Shown: positions 21,638 through 34,579, numbered from the stretch's first letter. The stretch is 64,000 bases of DNA from Drechslerella dactyloides (GCA_020064725.1 JAGTWJ010000017.1:1054001-1118000); one strand, 5' to 3'. The notes: generated from the letters alone by a model not told the origin. Program-made: numbers and translations.

Positions 21638-24380
21638 CTTCGGATCGCATACTCGAGTGCCATCATCCAAATAATCACATTCAACATCTTGGAAGCCACT
21701 AGACCCGTTCATCATTAACATATCCACTCCAACGTAACGTGGCACATCGTCGGAGGACCGCTCCGGTCGACGGTCGAGCAACTAGAGTTTATCGTTGCCG
21801 GCGACTCCCTTGATTCCGACGACTTGGGAAATATCCTTGAATCGTACCCGCCGAGAATGTAGGCCCGAGACATGATTGATATATCGTGAAACATGTCTGG
21901 AAACGCTGAAGTCAGAAATCTTGTATGCAAGGTTCAGCACTACGTCCTCTCCATCGTGACGGCCTTTCCGAGGCAGTATCTCGTGGAGAGTAACCGGGCG
22001 ATATTTTTGGCCGTTCGCAAATACTGAACTGGGCGGCTACGACGTTGTCGAACTGAAGAGCGATCAGATTGTATAACCGGATAGACTGTGGATACATCTG
22101 TATTCTAGGCGGTGGTAGGAAGACATAGTAGGTCGTAACAGCCGTGCGGGCGCCCAGGATGGACTATCGATGGCAGGGATGGTCGAGTGCTGGGGCGCGT
22201 GGAAAACCGATGAAGAGAGAGCTGACGACGGCTCGACGATAGCGTTGAGGAGAATGAGTTTAATCATGATCGCCATAAAGGCTTGTACTTTGATGATATA
22301 GGATCGAAAAGAGCCTGGTGAGAGTGTAAAGGCCCGATAGAATAAGTCAGAGGTCTCTCAGTCCGTGAAGTTGGTGAAGAGGGAGGAGAGGAGATGGCCG
22401 CTGCACCGGCCATATGAGGGGAATGTATTCGTCCCTTCAAGTAAGATATCATAGCAGCCTCATCCTTCTCTACCCCTCTTCACCAACTCCGCGAGCCAGC
22501 GAGTTTTGTGACCTGGATTTGACCAACCGCATCTTGGTGCTACGACCGTCCCACATATTTATAGCCGCAGAGATTCGGGTCGGTCAGCCCTGGTATGTTG
22601 TCGACTTTCGATCCGCCAGATCATAGGTGAATGGCCCCCGTCTTCGGGCCCGAAGGTTTTGTATGAGCCCCTGCATTTCTCGCACTGCACTGTTGCCTTG
22701 CCGATTCTTCGTTCTTTGTTCTTCGTCGCGAGGTGAGCTCGAGCTGACGCAGTTGGAGTTTGTACCCATATGGTAGTATGTTGGACGATTAGGGTTCGTC
22801 GGTGGGTCAGTTGCCCTAGCGGACAGAAGATATCTCGCAGATGGTTGTATTAATAGCATCTACATAACTTCAAATTTTGTCCGTGCCATTTGCATGAAGA
22901 GCACTGCTGCCGTGTCTTGATAGATGCTGTTACTCGTTTTATGAAAGAACAAAGCAGAATAGGCCGAATATTGGCCCAAGATACCTCGAAGTTTACTATA
23001 GTATACAGCCATAACTACAGTCTAGCATAAAGCCGCACACACCTTGTGCTCCGCCAAAGCGTTACGCTTACGCCGAACACCGCATGAGTGCTATTCACTG
23101 TACTACTGAACAAAAGCTTAGGTACCCGAAAGTCTCCACACGGGTTCCAACATTGGAGGCAAACAGTGCACACCGTATGGATAATTCCATCGTGCATTCC
23201 ACAGTAGGATCAGACTGCATTAGTCTCAAGAATAGTCCACCCATTAAGCAGGTTATCGGGCCCAACTTGGCTTTCTTCAATCCCAGAACCAACACCAACA
23301 ATGACCAGGGCTGCAGCAAGCTGATCAAATTCCTGCATCAAGTTTTGTCCATTCGTTGCGAAAGCCCAAGGCTTGAATAGGCGGTTAAGCACCTTCTTCC
23401 GGCTTGAGCAACATAGACACAGCCCCGACACCAGGATGAATACCTGTGCTAGAGCTCTTTCAACAAAGCAATCCATGGAACTGGGGATGGAAACTTGAGA
23501 AAGTTCTGGAGACGCGGACCACGTGTACAGCAGCACTAATGCAGCGTCGGTGACTTGTGCCGCAGAAATGCATACGATATCACACAGTTGTATACAGCTT
23601 AAATCAGTGTTCTGAGCCTCAGTCGGTATGCATGCTTCTCGTTTCGTGAAGGCAAACACGCAAGGGGCGCTGGGCACGCTAGCTATTCCGTGCCAACAAG
23701 CTCGGAGAGAGCCATCCCGCCATGGATAGTAGAGGCAGCTAGTCTTCTTTCTCACGCACGAAAAGCTCTCCCGTCGTGTCGCTCGGACTCACGGTGTTCA
23801 TATATCACCGCGGATATGCCTGGGGTACAAGCGCCTCGCACTGGCTGATGCATGGGCAAGAGTTGAAACGAAGTGAGATTAATCCAACATTCATTTCGAC
23901 TACTATTTCATAGAGAGTTAGACTATGCGTATCCGGGTACCCTTCCGAGCAGCCTTTAGGAAATTACAGTATCATCAGTATGCAGTTATTATCAACGTTT
24001 CGGGCGGCCAGCCCAACCATGAAAAGAAGCACAGGTATATTCGCGTGCCTGAGAGCTCCCTCACTCAAGCCGCTAGACGATGTTGCATTTGACAGGCCAA
24101 ACTGCGTTGCTGCGGCCAGCACGCCGCTCTAGCTTGGCACCCTATCACCAAACGGCCAGCTCGCCTGTAACATCCCTCCGGAAGCTTAAGCCGGCCTCAG
24201 CTCAAACCACGGGCCATTGTCCTCCTCTCCCCTCTCAGCGCGTCCCCGTGCCCCCCGGCTGATGGCATAGACGATAGCTCCGACCTCCCAGATAGCTCCG
24301 CGCGCAGGTCTCGTACCTAATCAATCGCGTCCGCTACCCGTCACGTTACCCGAGCTTGAGCTCCGGACCAAACTTCAGCC

Positions 24381-26159
24381 ATGAAGTCAATTCTCCTCCT
24401 CTCATTACCCCTCGCACTCGCCAAAGGCTCCCAGAAGCCGATAGTAGAGTCTGAAACCGGCGGCTGGGCTCTGCCACGGGGTGCAAACCCCGCTCGTACG
24501 TCTCAATTGCCCACCGGTTATATATTGGTGGACCCGTGCTGACCTGTCATCACGTAATTCCACCTACAGTAATCGACAAGTTCCGTCCTGACGCGCAAAA
24601 TCAGTTCAAATGCCTCTCCTCACCCTATACAATCCCATACGCTCTCGTCAACGACGACTACTGCGACTGTCCGGACGGCACTGACGAGCCGGGCACAGCA
24701 GCCTGTTCGTACCTCAACCACACGGTCAATCCCCTCCCCGGGTTCTACTGCGAGAACAAGGGTCATACGCCCACATACATCCCGTTCAGTCGTGTGAATG
24801 ACGGTATATGCGATTATGAGGTCTGCTGCGATGGTAGCGACGAGTGGATGGGCGTCGGCGACGTTACCTGCGAGAACAGGTGTGAGAGTATTGGCAAGGA
24901 GGCGCGAAAAGCAGCTGCAGAGGCCCGGCGATTATACGAGCAGGGCGTACGGGCATATAGATCGCTTGTCGCGAAATCAGTCCTGCTAAAGAAGGAAGAG
25001 GAGGACAAGATCATCATGTTGGAAGGGGAGATCGTCCGTATGAAGGGACTGGTAGAGGATAGGAAACGGGAGCTGAAGGAAGCCGAAGAAGAACAGAAGA
25101 GCAGGATGGCACAGCCCGGTGCCGGGAAGGGCAAGCACGGCCAATTGCTCGATTTTTCCAGGGAACGATATCGAGAAATGAAGGAGAAGCTGCAGCGCCT
25201 TAAAGACGACCGAGAAGCCCTGCAAACCCAGCTCGAACAAACCGAGAAGATACTCGAAACGTTCAAGGAGGAATATAACCCGAACTTCAACGACGAGGGC
25301 GTTAAGCGAGCCGTTAAAGCATGGGAAGACTACCTAGCCTCGAAGGCCGCGCCAGCATCAGACGCTCTCGATTTCTCGGTTGATGTGCAGTCCCTGCTCT
25401 ACGATGAGCCAAACTGGGACGAATGGGAGCCCGAAGAAACAATTCTCGACGACAGTAAGCCTAGCCCCTACGATACTGTGCATTCATACTCCACCTTCCT
25501 AACGCTATGACCACGCAGTGTACGCTATTGAGGCTTTGTTTCCACCTTTCGTCCGCTCCTGGGTGCATGAACAACTCTCCTCCCTCCACGACTGGCTCAT
25601 CGAAAGCGGCGTCCTCGCCCACCGCAAGACCAGCCCTTCCAGCAGCAGCACATCTCCCAAAGTCCAAAAGGCCACCGATGCCCTCGCCAAGGCCGAATCA
25701 GACCTCAGCGGCAAGGAATCCGAGCTCACCAGAGTCCGCGACGACCTCTCAAAGGACTACGGGACTGACAACGTTTTCCGGGCGCTCAAGGACGTCTGCA
25801 CGGAAGCCCAGTCTGGCGAATACACCTATAGCTTCTGCCATCTGGGCCGTGCGACACAGAAGAATCGCGACGGTGGACATACCCACCTCGGCGACTGGAC
25901 CGGATTCGAGTACCGGCTCGATGACGAGATTGAACAAGAGGTGCTGGTGGTCAAGTTTGAGAGTGGTGCGCACTGCTGGAACGGGCCTGCGAGAAGCGCG
26001 TATGTGTACCTACGGTGCAGCGCGGAGGAGAAGGTGCTCAGCGTTGCAGAGACGGAGAAGTGTGTCTACAAATATGTGGCGACGAGCCCTGCTGTCTGTG
26101 GCGGGAGCGACGGAGAGGCGGACGTGCCTGATAGCCAGGAGGAGACTTGGCAGACGTGA
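24381..26159 (+). CDS. Glucosidase II beta subunit (PRKCSH/GtbA family)
   Basis: Three exons (24381-24495, 24570-25454, 25519-26159) give 546 residues. The product is the non-catalytic subunit of ER glucosidase II, which trims glucose from N-glycans in the calnexin cycle. A signal peptide covers about residues 1-15 (MKSILLLSLPLALA). Two LDL-receptor class A-type cysteine modules follow, with NDDYCDCPDGTDEPGT and NDGICDYEVCCDGSDEW. A long Lys/Glu-rich coiled coil spans about 145-270. The C-terminal MRH domain, about 425-525, contains GEYTYSFCHLG and GAHCWNGPARS, which bind mannose and contact the alpha subunit. The second intron (64 nt, GTAAGC donor) restores the frame from ILDD to YAIEAL. The C-terminus is EETWQT, so there is no HDEL-type retrieval signal; retention is expected through other means. 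Confidence 0.93.
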
Positions 26160-27351
26160 TGAAATTCTGACGGCAGCCAGGCTTTGGTGTATTGAAGCGG
26201 GATGTATGCGAGTGGAGGTGGACTCTCCCAGGTTGTATTTGTGTAACCATGACTATGCATAGCCTTAGATAAAAGTAGCCAAATTATATAACTAGGTGAT
26301 ACCGCCTGCACACGACCGAAAGGAATATTCGAGATTAGTCACAGGACTTAGGATCCATGCAGTGAGGAGACACTCCGCCGGTTTCGATGGGATTTCCATA
26401 TCCAGAAACCTGCATCTGACTTTACTTGCTGCTGCGCATAATGCGATGCACTAAAAGCGAAGACGAAAAATCGATCTGATCGATCAGTTGATATTGGTAC
26501 ATGTACATGCATACAACCCCATCTATGTTCATCACCAATCCCCAAACGCATACGCCGATTCTAATCGCAGAAACAACGTACTTGCACCCAATGTATACAA
26601 TATACAACCAGTCAGGCCGTAGAGATAAATGCCGAAAAACAATAAAACAATAAAACATGGCCGGTTCTCGACTAAATGGAAAAAATGACGTGCCATAGAT
26701 GTACATGAAGAATAAAGTAGATAATACCGAGCTGGCTGTTTGGGAATCAAAACTTGCTATCATCGTATGCATGCGACAGCTGCAGATCCAGCCTCTCGAC
26801 TCGCTGCAAGCATTAACGTTAAAAGCCCACTTAAAAGGGGGCAACCATGTACCTTTGGAGCTCTACTATATAATCGAGCTCCGCATCTGGATAAGATTAA
26901 AATGGTGGCGTGTAGAATAGAGATGAGAAGAGACAAAGTGGACAATAGAGGAAAGCGAGAATGGAGGTAGCAGAGCTGTGAGAATCATCGAGATGTTGAA
27001 AGAGGAAAAAATACGCTTTCAGTGGGTATTGCGAGCACTAAGAGTCTCAGAAGGGTGAAAATGCAATCGGCCATGCATGCAACTCTGCAACACCACCCAA
27101 AAAATCTTGAGCGCTGTAGCAGCATCCGAATAGCCCCGAGCAACGGCCAGCCAAAACCGACGGAATGCGGTCATGTAGCAAAATAAAATCGAGTAGTAAT
27201 GCAAGAGGAGAATAGAATACCACCAGGGTCATTTGCTCGTGTGCCGCTCGTGAGTGTCCATGAGGCCGGTGCTACCGGCGCTACCGTTGCTATCGTTGCC
27301 CAAATGAAAATTGGACCTATGAGTCGCAGATACCAGCTGCCAGGGATCGCT
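26160..27351. other. Convergent intergenic region
   Basis: No gene. This interval lies between the 3' ends of the glucosidase II beta gene (plus) and the glycosyltransferase-like gene (minus) and contains both 3' untranslated regions. Short overlapping open frames here lack any domain. Confidence 0.55.
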
Positions 27352-28811
27352 CTAGAACCCTCTGGCACGGTTCCGCCACCGGATATCTTCCAGCAGCTGC
27401 GAGACGAGTCGTAGGTTTCCTCTGATCAGCCGGCTGCGCAGTGCCCTCACCCGCCGCTTCTTCACTTCCCACTCCTCCCGTCCCAGCTTCAGCACTCGCA
27501 GCCATGTCATGATCTCCTCTTCGTCATCACCCTGCAGCCAAGCACTCTCCGCGTCGATATAAGAATAGCTCTGTAGCAACTCCCTTGTAGCGACGATAGG
27601 CACGCCGGCAATGACGCTAGTAGCGACGGTAGAGGAGGCGCGGTCCTCAAAGTACTTGTGTGTTGCAAAGGCGGGGACGATTGCCATGCTGCGCGAGAGG
27701 AGGGAGAAGTATTCGGGGAAGTCGTAGTGGGAGTGCATGAAGACGTAGTCGGCGAGCTGTGGGGGGATTTCGGGTGGCCAGTCACCATAGCCGGGGAGGC
27801 GAAGCGTCGCGTTCGTCGAGTGAATGATATCAAGTTGATGGGTCATGTGCTCGAAGATCGAGCTGTAATTACGGCGAAACGGTTCATATTTGCCCTGCCG
27901 ATACACGCCAGATTAGTCAATGGGGCAGATGATTTAAGAGGTTCAGTTGAGATGCTTACCGGAATCGCAGCGAAAGGGCCGGTGATGTTTTTGAAGCGCA
28001 TCTCATTGAAAAGCCTGTTGTCTTCAAAGACGGGAACAAACGGCTCAGTCATGAAAACGCCTTTGCCATCAATGCTGTGTGGGTCATCTTTGATTGGCGC
28101 CATCTGCCACTTGTCCTCAATGTTCTGTCGCACATACTGTGCCACGTGCGGGCTCAACGTCAAAAACGTGATTCTGCCACGGTCAACCCAGGCCATCAGG
28201 AACCTCCGCCAGAGCGTGTCTATCTGCTCCCACTCCTCGGCCTCGTGGACGAGGCAGATGATCTCCTTCGGCGCTCGGTACCACTCAGGATCGTAGACTC
28301 GCTTATCTTTGATGGAAGTCCACTCCAAGTCTCGCGAACAGCTCGTCAGGATCATCACATCGGCCACAAAGTTCATCTCGCTCAGTTTGCGTGGGTCCGA
28401 CACATGGATCTTTTTCCGCTGTATGACGCGCTGCCGGAACGACGATAACCAGGAGTCTTCAAAATTGATCTCCGGCATCTGGTCCTCGAGAATTGGCCGG
28501 ACGCCCAGCCGGGTGCTCCCATAGTCTGTCGCGAAGAGTTCGATGTGCTCGATGGCATCTCCCTGGTTTGCAAATGCATATAGCAGCGGGGTGACCACCT
28601 CGAAATGGTAGCGGGGAGTGTTGACCAGAGCGATCTTGAGCCCCTGCTCACGATGCTTGGGAGGTTTCCACGGTTCGAGGTAGGTATTTGATGAGCGGGC
28701 GGCGTTCAGTTGCTCGTTCAACGGTACGAACGATAGATACGTCAGCAGGAGTGCGAGGAGAATCAGCATCAGCAGGCGGTCCCGCCGTGTGACCCTCCTT
28801 AGCAGAATCAT
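27352..28811 (-). CDS. Type II membrane protein, glycosyltransferase-like
   Basis: Two exons (28811-27960 and 27894-27352), 65-nt intron with GTAAGC donor, give 464 residues from the first ATG. The frame is open upstream as far as a GTG at 28856, so an earlier start in another exon is possible. A single N-terminal membrane helix (LLMLILLALLLTYLSF, about residues 14-30) after a short Arg-rich segment predicts a type II Golgi/ER anchor. The luminal part shows the fungal layout LKIALVNTPRYHFEVVTPLLYAF, then VHEAEEW, ITFLTLSPHVAQYV, KYEPFRRNYSSIF and a final domain with AGVPIVATRELL, which resembles the donor-binding half of GT-B glycosyltransferases. I infer a Golgi/ER sugar transferase; the sugar and acceptor cannot be named. 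It is convergent with glucosidase II beta, an ER glycan enzyme subunit. Confidence 0.8.
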
Positions 28812-31800
28812 CCTGGGCAAGCCGGACGATTTGCGCTTGAACTTGAGCGAATCCACGGTTTCGACGTGCCTCTCAGCGAGGGCTGTTCTCTGGGAATGTA
28901 TTGCTCTGGTTGAGAAGGGCGACCCGTACTAAGTCCGTGGTCGAGGTCCAGATAGACGAGCCAATAAACTGCGTCTAAGGGTAGCGAAGCGACTACAAAC
29001 TAACTGAGATGGTATCGACTGGTGTTCGTTGATCCTCCCAGCATCTCAGCTAGTCGACCCGCTGATTCTTGCCTTCCAACCACCCGATGAAGCCAGAAAA
29101 ATCCTCCCCCTAAACTTCACCGTATCGAATTTGCACCGTCTGCCTTGAGAACCGGTGCCAATGCGCCAAGCGAGTGTTGTACGTAGCTGTAGGTTGGAAT
29201 GTCGCACGGGCAGCAGCGTGCACTTGTGTAGCGTCCAGGGAGTGGGCAGGGAGCTCGTCAACGGCTAGTACGTCCGTGATTCAGGAGACAATTCTCAGGA
29301 ATCGACTCTAGTTCGATGTCGTGACGATAGCGATAAGGAGGGCGGGAGGGAGATTTTGCCTTGGTCTGTGGAGAAGCTGCGGAACCGGCGAGGCGTGAGC
29401 ATTACATATCGTCGGGTATTTGGGCAAAGCTGGCGCGGAATGGCTCACCTGCGAAAGGAACGAAAGCTTCGGGGCGACAGAACGAAGTTACTGCGATGGT
29501 AGCTTGCCCTGTAGGCTGGTAAGGAACGTTGTGATGGAAGGGAGTTTAAAATGAGGGCGCGGCCGCTGGAGAATGGGCCTGCGTTTCGCGAACGGAGGTG
29601 TTGGCGTCAAATCGGCCCGCCAAGCGAAGCGTGGCCGCCCGCAAAGGAAGGAAGGTGAGGCTGGAAGTCGCTGTCACGGCTTCAATCCTGATCCAGGCGG
29701 TTTCGTCGATGTCGGTTAGGCGCGGGAAGCAGCCCTTGGTGCACGATCGTGGATATGATACGGTTGGTAGAGCTGAGAACGACAGGTACCTGTACTCCGG
29801 CAGGGGCATCCAGCCAGTTTTATAGAGTCAACTTTCCACCCGCCAAATTAGCTAGAGGCAAGAGTCTGCCGTTCGCCAATGAGCTCATACCCACCTAGCG
29901 AGCATCTAGACTATACTTGGATTAGCCAACTAGCCGCTGTCAGGACAGAGGCTTGGGATCAAGTCCAAGCCTCTCAGGAAATTATATAGCTGCAAGCCGT
30001 CACTGCGATCCGTCAAGAGCAGCGGGTCAGCAACTCCGTACGCGCGAAGGCTGTAAACAGCGACCGGACAAAGCTTCAACCGTCATTTCTACAGAATGCG
30101 AACTTGCCCAGTGCAGTCGTGAGAATGCGCTCCCGTTCATCTAGATACAATGGACTGGTTTTAGCTACAAGAAAAACCCCTCCTTTGTACAGGTCCGGTG
30201 AATAGAGTTACGGACGAAATGGTATATCACCTTCGTTTGCTATGTTTCAACAATCACCTCCTTTTAAGAGATTATTCCAGATTAATACACTCACAATATT
30301 TCCAACTCGAGATGTTTGGCAAGCTGAAAACTGCTCTTCAGTGGCGCTGTGACCATTTCCCGCCTACGACTCCTTTCAGCAAGAGTTTCATGGTCAACTT
30401 TCACTTCCCCTTTTCCTTCTTCCCTCAATACTTTCTTTTTGCGGGTTTTTCCTTGCAAAATATATTCTGTCGACGATAATATTCTTGCAATAGGCTATCA
30501 GATGATATCCAACTACTAACTAACCACGGAATTCGGCACCCGTCTCGGAAAAGTTGTCCTCTCTCCTTTGGAACCCTGCAACTATGGACGCGCCAAGAGC
30601 TTGGCGTTAAGCAAGAGCGAATAACATTCTATCGCGGTTAGCCAGCGCCAGACGTTCGGCACTCGACATTCACATCCGCTGCTGACGTCGACGTTCGAGT
30701 GCGAAAGATTACCTCCCTGTCTCTGGAGTATCGCTTCCTTGTCCGGATTGAAGCGAATGCAAGGCGATTCAGTCTCAGGACCAAGAGCGATGGCCATGCA
30801 CCTGCTTCGACACGGTTGCATCTCCGTCGTCTGCATGCAAACGTCGGAATTTTGGTGCCGTTGTACCTCACATGGAACGCAAATACCCGAATGACTTTCA
30901 ACCAATCCCATCGTCGAGCCCAATAGCACAAGAGCCCCTAATACAACCGCATGATTAACAAGTGCAAGTGGAGCATCGACCTTGCCTAGTGGCCAAGCTG
31001 CGCCCAGGCTGACGTTGCCCGCCATCGAGTCCGGTGCCTTGAAACTTGCCAAGAGTCCACGCTTTATCACAGAAATTATATTCGGCGTGATATCATTTAT
31101 ATTGAACGCATCTCAAGCAGCCTAGAGCGAGTGATGCCTATACTGCTGTTGATTGGTGTAGTACAGTGTGAATCCTCCGCACAAAATTCGAGCGCGCGAT
31201 CCGCAATGTGCACTGACGCCGCGCTGAAGTCTTGCCCGCGCTCAGGGCGCCCCAATTACGTTCATGTTGCCCAGATAATATGTTCTCCTGAGTCTATAGA
31301 CTTAGGATTCAGACCATTGAAACCAAACCAACAATCCTGAATTCCACGTAATCCTTTCTAAGATTACTGTCTTGGCACGCCAGTTTGCCGTTTCGGTAAT
31401 CAAAATCAATAATAGTTAACTATAAGACTGGTCTCGGGACCCGCTATAAGACTAGAACGTATTAATCACCCCAGCTTTGGTTTCGATTTTCGTGGACGTA
31501 AGCCAATTGTCCAGTCGAAAATTATAGCCTGACAAAAGAAGTTTCCAAGCCATGCTGTCAAAAGTATTGCGCCTGGAATCAGGCAAAACACAGCTATTGT
31601 TTATGGCAAATGATTCTATTCACGAACTAGGGTAAGACTGACGAGCCGTCGGTTAAACCGAAGTTAGCCTTGTCGTCCGAAGTAAACACGAAAGCATTGT
31701 CCCGTACTCGCCTCCCAAGACAAACCCTTGAGTCAGCTCGTAGCTTCATAAATTCACAAGCTCATCACATCTGACACTACATCTACTGGTCCAAATTCAT

Positions 31801-32688
31801 GAACTATAAAGTTAAACATCTGTTCGGAAATCAATAGCCATGCTTGGCATCGGCTCCGGCATGCGCATATGCGAGACAGGAATAAATGTCCGCGTGGTGT
31901 TTACATTTCTTAAATCGTGCGTGTGTCCGCCTATCAATTGGCTCGCCTGACACCGAAGAAATCTTTCGGAACCGCTTACCGATATCGTGCCGTGGATCCA
32001 TGGAGCGATGTCACGATGCTGACGTGCCGGTACCAGAATCGTGACCAGGTACCCCTGACGCATGCTAACCACCAACATCACACAACACAAACAAATACCG
32101 GTTGAGGGATGCCGTCTTACGGACAGCTATCAATCGCGAGCATGATAAAATGCCTGTTAGTATCTATCATGTAAATGCGGTAAATCCAGAGAGTTTCCAA
32201 GTGTCAATAATTATGTTCATCATGCTCCCCGCGATCTTCGGTATGCAGGATAATACTGGGCGCCAAATACGGAAGCAAGCGAGTTCATCTTTGGGGCGAA
32301 GCAGGAAAACATTAGACAAGCTTAGAAAAGACTTTCTGTTGTCAACGAATTGATCTGTTAAGTGCTAACATCGGTCAATTGGTGCTGTCTATCGGGCTGC
32401 AGCTGTAGTATTCGGTATGAGACTTCGAGCAGAACGCTTATACAGAGCAGAGGATTTGAAGTCAGATCTGCAGAGTATCACCACGCCCCTTTAACGAATG
32501 TAAGCTGTGCTTTATTTTTATCTATTACACTCAGTACGTAATAGATTGCCTACCAACCAGTCAAGCAAACTCACATATAGACCATAGATTATAGCAGGCG
32601 GTGTTCCACCTGGCACAAAATGATAATTGACCAACCAACGTTTCTGTTTACCGAGGGTATGCAAACGCGAATTTCATTTGCCCCCACA
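28812..32688. other. Long gene-free stretch
   Basis: About 3.9 kb without a supported gene. Open frames up to about 160 codons (for example 30582-31070 minus) occur on both strands but have no domain or signal peptide and do not splice into anything coherent. A short perfect hairpin lies at 29947-29974. The rightmost part is the 3' flank of the minus-strand secreted-protein gene. Confidence 0.5.
29947..29974. repeat. Perfect 10-bp inverted repeat
   Basis: AGAGGCTTGG and CCAAGCCTCT are exact inverted repeats around an 8-nt loop. It could be a factor site, a small RNA hairpin or chance; nothing nearby assigns a role. Confidence 0.5.
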
Positions 32689-33489
32689 CTAGTAGGCTTC
32701 AATGCCCAAAGCAGCCAGGTTGTTGAGTAGCTCTTCTTGCCGCCCCGCCGGCTCACTGACTCGTTGTCTTTGATACTGCGTTAACGTTACACGATCGATT
32801 CCACCTTCACCACTCCCCATACTAGCCGGCCTCCTAGCAGGCTGCGATGGTGGTGGTAGCACCATAAATGAATCGGTCTCCCGTATCCGATAATAAAACG
32901 GCGACCACCACCTCGGCTTCAACCACTTGAGCCTGTCATCCTCATGGAGATCCCTCCACCACTTTAAATTCACCACTATTGAGTCTCTTGATCCCGGCGC
33001 CTCATAGCATGATGTCCCGCCACTCGAGCGAGCCGGGGGCGGAGTTCTAAATATCTTGATGCTGATGTCTGGTGGAGTGGTGTAGGCCGGGAAGTGCACG
33101 GACATGTTCCGTATACCTGGCTGTGCATCCCGTGAACCGGTATTCGAAACAAGCCCGCGGAAGGACCTGCGAGCTCTGAGTGTTGGGTTTAGCGCATAAC
33201 AACGGGTGTAATCAGTCGTGGGGATCTCCAGAGATTCCCATTCGTTCGTGGAGGAGTATTCAAGAAGAAGCGTAAAGTATGCCGACATGGTGCGTGCTGC
33301 TGGCAGCATAGCCACAGCCGAGGAATCGACAGCAGACTTTACATTTGTCGTACTTTCTTGAACTGCCGATCCCTCTGAAGTCGTATCGTATGCATATGCG
33401 GGGATTAACTCGACACCAGTACCAGGCGCATCGCCTGCACACGTTTTAATAACGGCAGCGACGGCCAGAATACCCGTCAGCCGCAGCAT
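32689..33489 (-). CDS. Secreted protein of unknown function, 266 residues
   Basis: A single-exon frame of 266 residues starting at an ATG with a clear signal peptide (MLRLTGILAVAAVIKTCAG, about 19 residues). I recognise no family. After a Ser/Thr-rich segment comes a region with a cysteine at TRCYALNP and a second at IKIFRT...GTSCYE, about residues 95-170. This resembles the two-cysteine pattern of the next three secreted proteins. The C-terminal part is Trp- and Arg-rich (LKWWRDLHEDDRLKWLKPRWW), then a Pro/Ser/Gly linker and a short helix (EELLNNLAALGIE). It is the first of a run of secreted-protein genes. An extracellular or cell-wall role, or a host- or partner-directed effector, is possible; there is no sequence evidence to choose. 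Confidence 0.75.
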   Translation of the reverse strand: MLRLTGILAVAAVIKTCAGDAPGTGVELIPAYAYDTTSEGSAVQESTTNVKSAVDSSAVAMLPAARTMSAYFTLLLEYSSTNEWESLEIPTTDYTRCYALNPTLRARRSFRGLVSNTGSRDAQPGIRNMSVHFPAYTTPPDISIKIFRTPPPARSSGGTSCYEAPGSRDSIVVNLKWWRDLHEDDRLKWLKPRWWSPFYYRIRETDSFMVLPPPSQPARRPASMGSGEGGIDRVTLTQYQRQRVSEPAGRQEELLNNLAALGIEAY

Positions 33490-33905
33490 ACTATATACGT
33501 GCTAGAGGTATAAGAGATGACGTAAATTTATCATACTCAAGACTTTAGTCTCGATTTCGATCTCATGTCGCACGTGTCAAGTTGTGCCCTCGGCTGCCAC
33601 TATCGCGAGTCAGTTAGACCCACGAGATCGACCCGATCCGTAGGGCTTTATGCCGCGAACATGCAAAGATCGTATAAATCGCGAACAAGAGGTGTTTAAA
33701 ACCGGTCGCGTACAGAATTTTCTATAATGACTCTAGTGTGATCAAATTCGCTCACAACAAGCTTACATTGAGACGATCAACGGAGAAAAAGTCTGTGTGT
33801 AACGGCACGAACGGGGACAAACAACACAATCCCTGTTGGAAACTGGCGCATCATCAAAGTGCATTGCAAATTTGCAATTCCGCTAGCTCCAGGTCTCGTG
33901 GGCAG
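33490..33905. other. Interval between two minus-strand secreted-protein genes
   Basis: 416 bp that must hold the promoter of the 32.7-kb gene and the 3' flank of the 34-kb gene. I see no other feature. Confidence 0.5.
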
Positions 33906-34579
33906 CTAGCGATACGGAAGTTCGTATTCGGGATCGATATCCATGGGCGCCTCTGTGCCCGGAGTGTTTTCTGAGAAAGCATCTTGAAGAGCCGCCTGGG
34001 CCATAACGCTATCTGGTCCCAAATCTATGTTAAAATCATCTGCGGCGAAGCGTTAGCCTAGTCATATGCATGATCATGTTAGCCAATCCCGAGATTTTCC
34101 ATCCGTATACCACGACTTCCAACCGGAAACGTGATTTCAGCTAGATCGCGAGATATTAACTCACCAATTAATGGGACTGCTTGGCCGCCGTTGTCGCCCT
34201 CAAAACTGAGCTGATAGTATCCAAACACCCACTCCGGATCCGCGCTCTCGTCATAGATCACACCCTCCTCCCACGGCCATTCATCTTCCCAGACTGGTTT
34301 GGTGCAGGCCGGATCCTGAAACAGCCGCAAGTCATATCCCGGCGGCACCCAGGGTGGCTGGTACAATGTCGGTACTGGAGACATGTCGTTCTCATGCGGG
34401 TAGTATTGCGCCGCAAACTCTACGCACTGGTCCTCCAGACTGTAGTCTATCCTGAGTTTTGTGCCATCTACAATCCCTTTACCTGGTGCTGGGACCAGCG
34501 TGAAATTTGTCATGAAGGTTTGGGCCCAAACAGCCGCGGGGAGGATGAATGCCATCCATACGAGATGTGTCGGCGCCAT
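33906..34579 (-). CDS. Small secreted protein of unknown function, 182 residues
   Basis: Two exons (34579-34165 and 34039-33906) give 182 residues. The donor is GTGAGT and the 125-nt intron ends in a CTAAC branch followed by CGCAG. Splicing replaces the intronic continuation of the first exon with a conserved-looking acidic tail ending PEYELPYR. The signal peptide is about residues 1-19 (MAPTHLVWMAFILPAAVWA), followed by one Asn-glycosylation sequon (NFT). Two cysteines sit in DQCVEF and DLRLFQDPACT, and a Tyr/Trp-rich stretch ends FGYYQLSFEG. I recognise no family. It may belong to the same divergent set as its neighbours. Confidence 0.8.

Larger units (their letters stand above)
21215..24380. 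other. Gene-poor stretch with hairpin elements
   Basis: About 3.2 kb without a supportable gene. Two hairpin elements lie near its left end. A minus-strand open frame at 23210-23755 has hydrophobic patches but no ATG start, no recognisable family and no clear splice partners. The last 300 bp before 24381 are C-rich and probably hold the promoter of the glucosidase II beta gene. Confidence 0.5.

Noticed and set aside
23210..23755. Minus-strand open frame of 181 codons with hydrophobic segments
   Set aside because: Starts at GTG without an ATG, no family resemblance, no splice partners. A frame this long is expected about once by chance in 64 kb.
30582..31070. 162-codon minus frame
   Set aside because: No signal peptide or domain, and a similar-length frame exists on the other strand at the same place.
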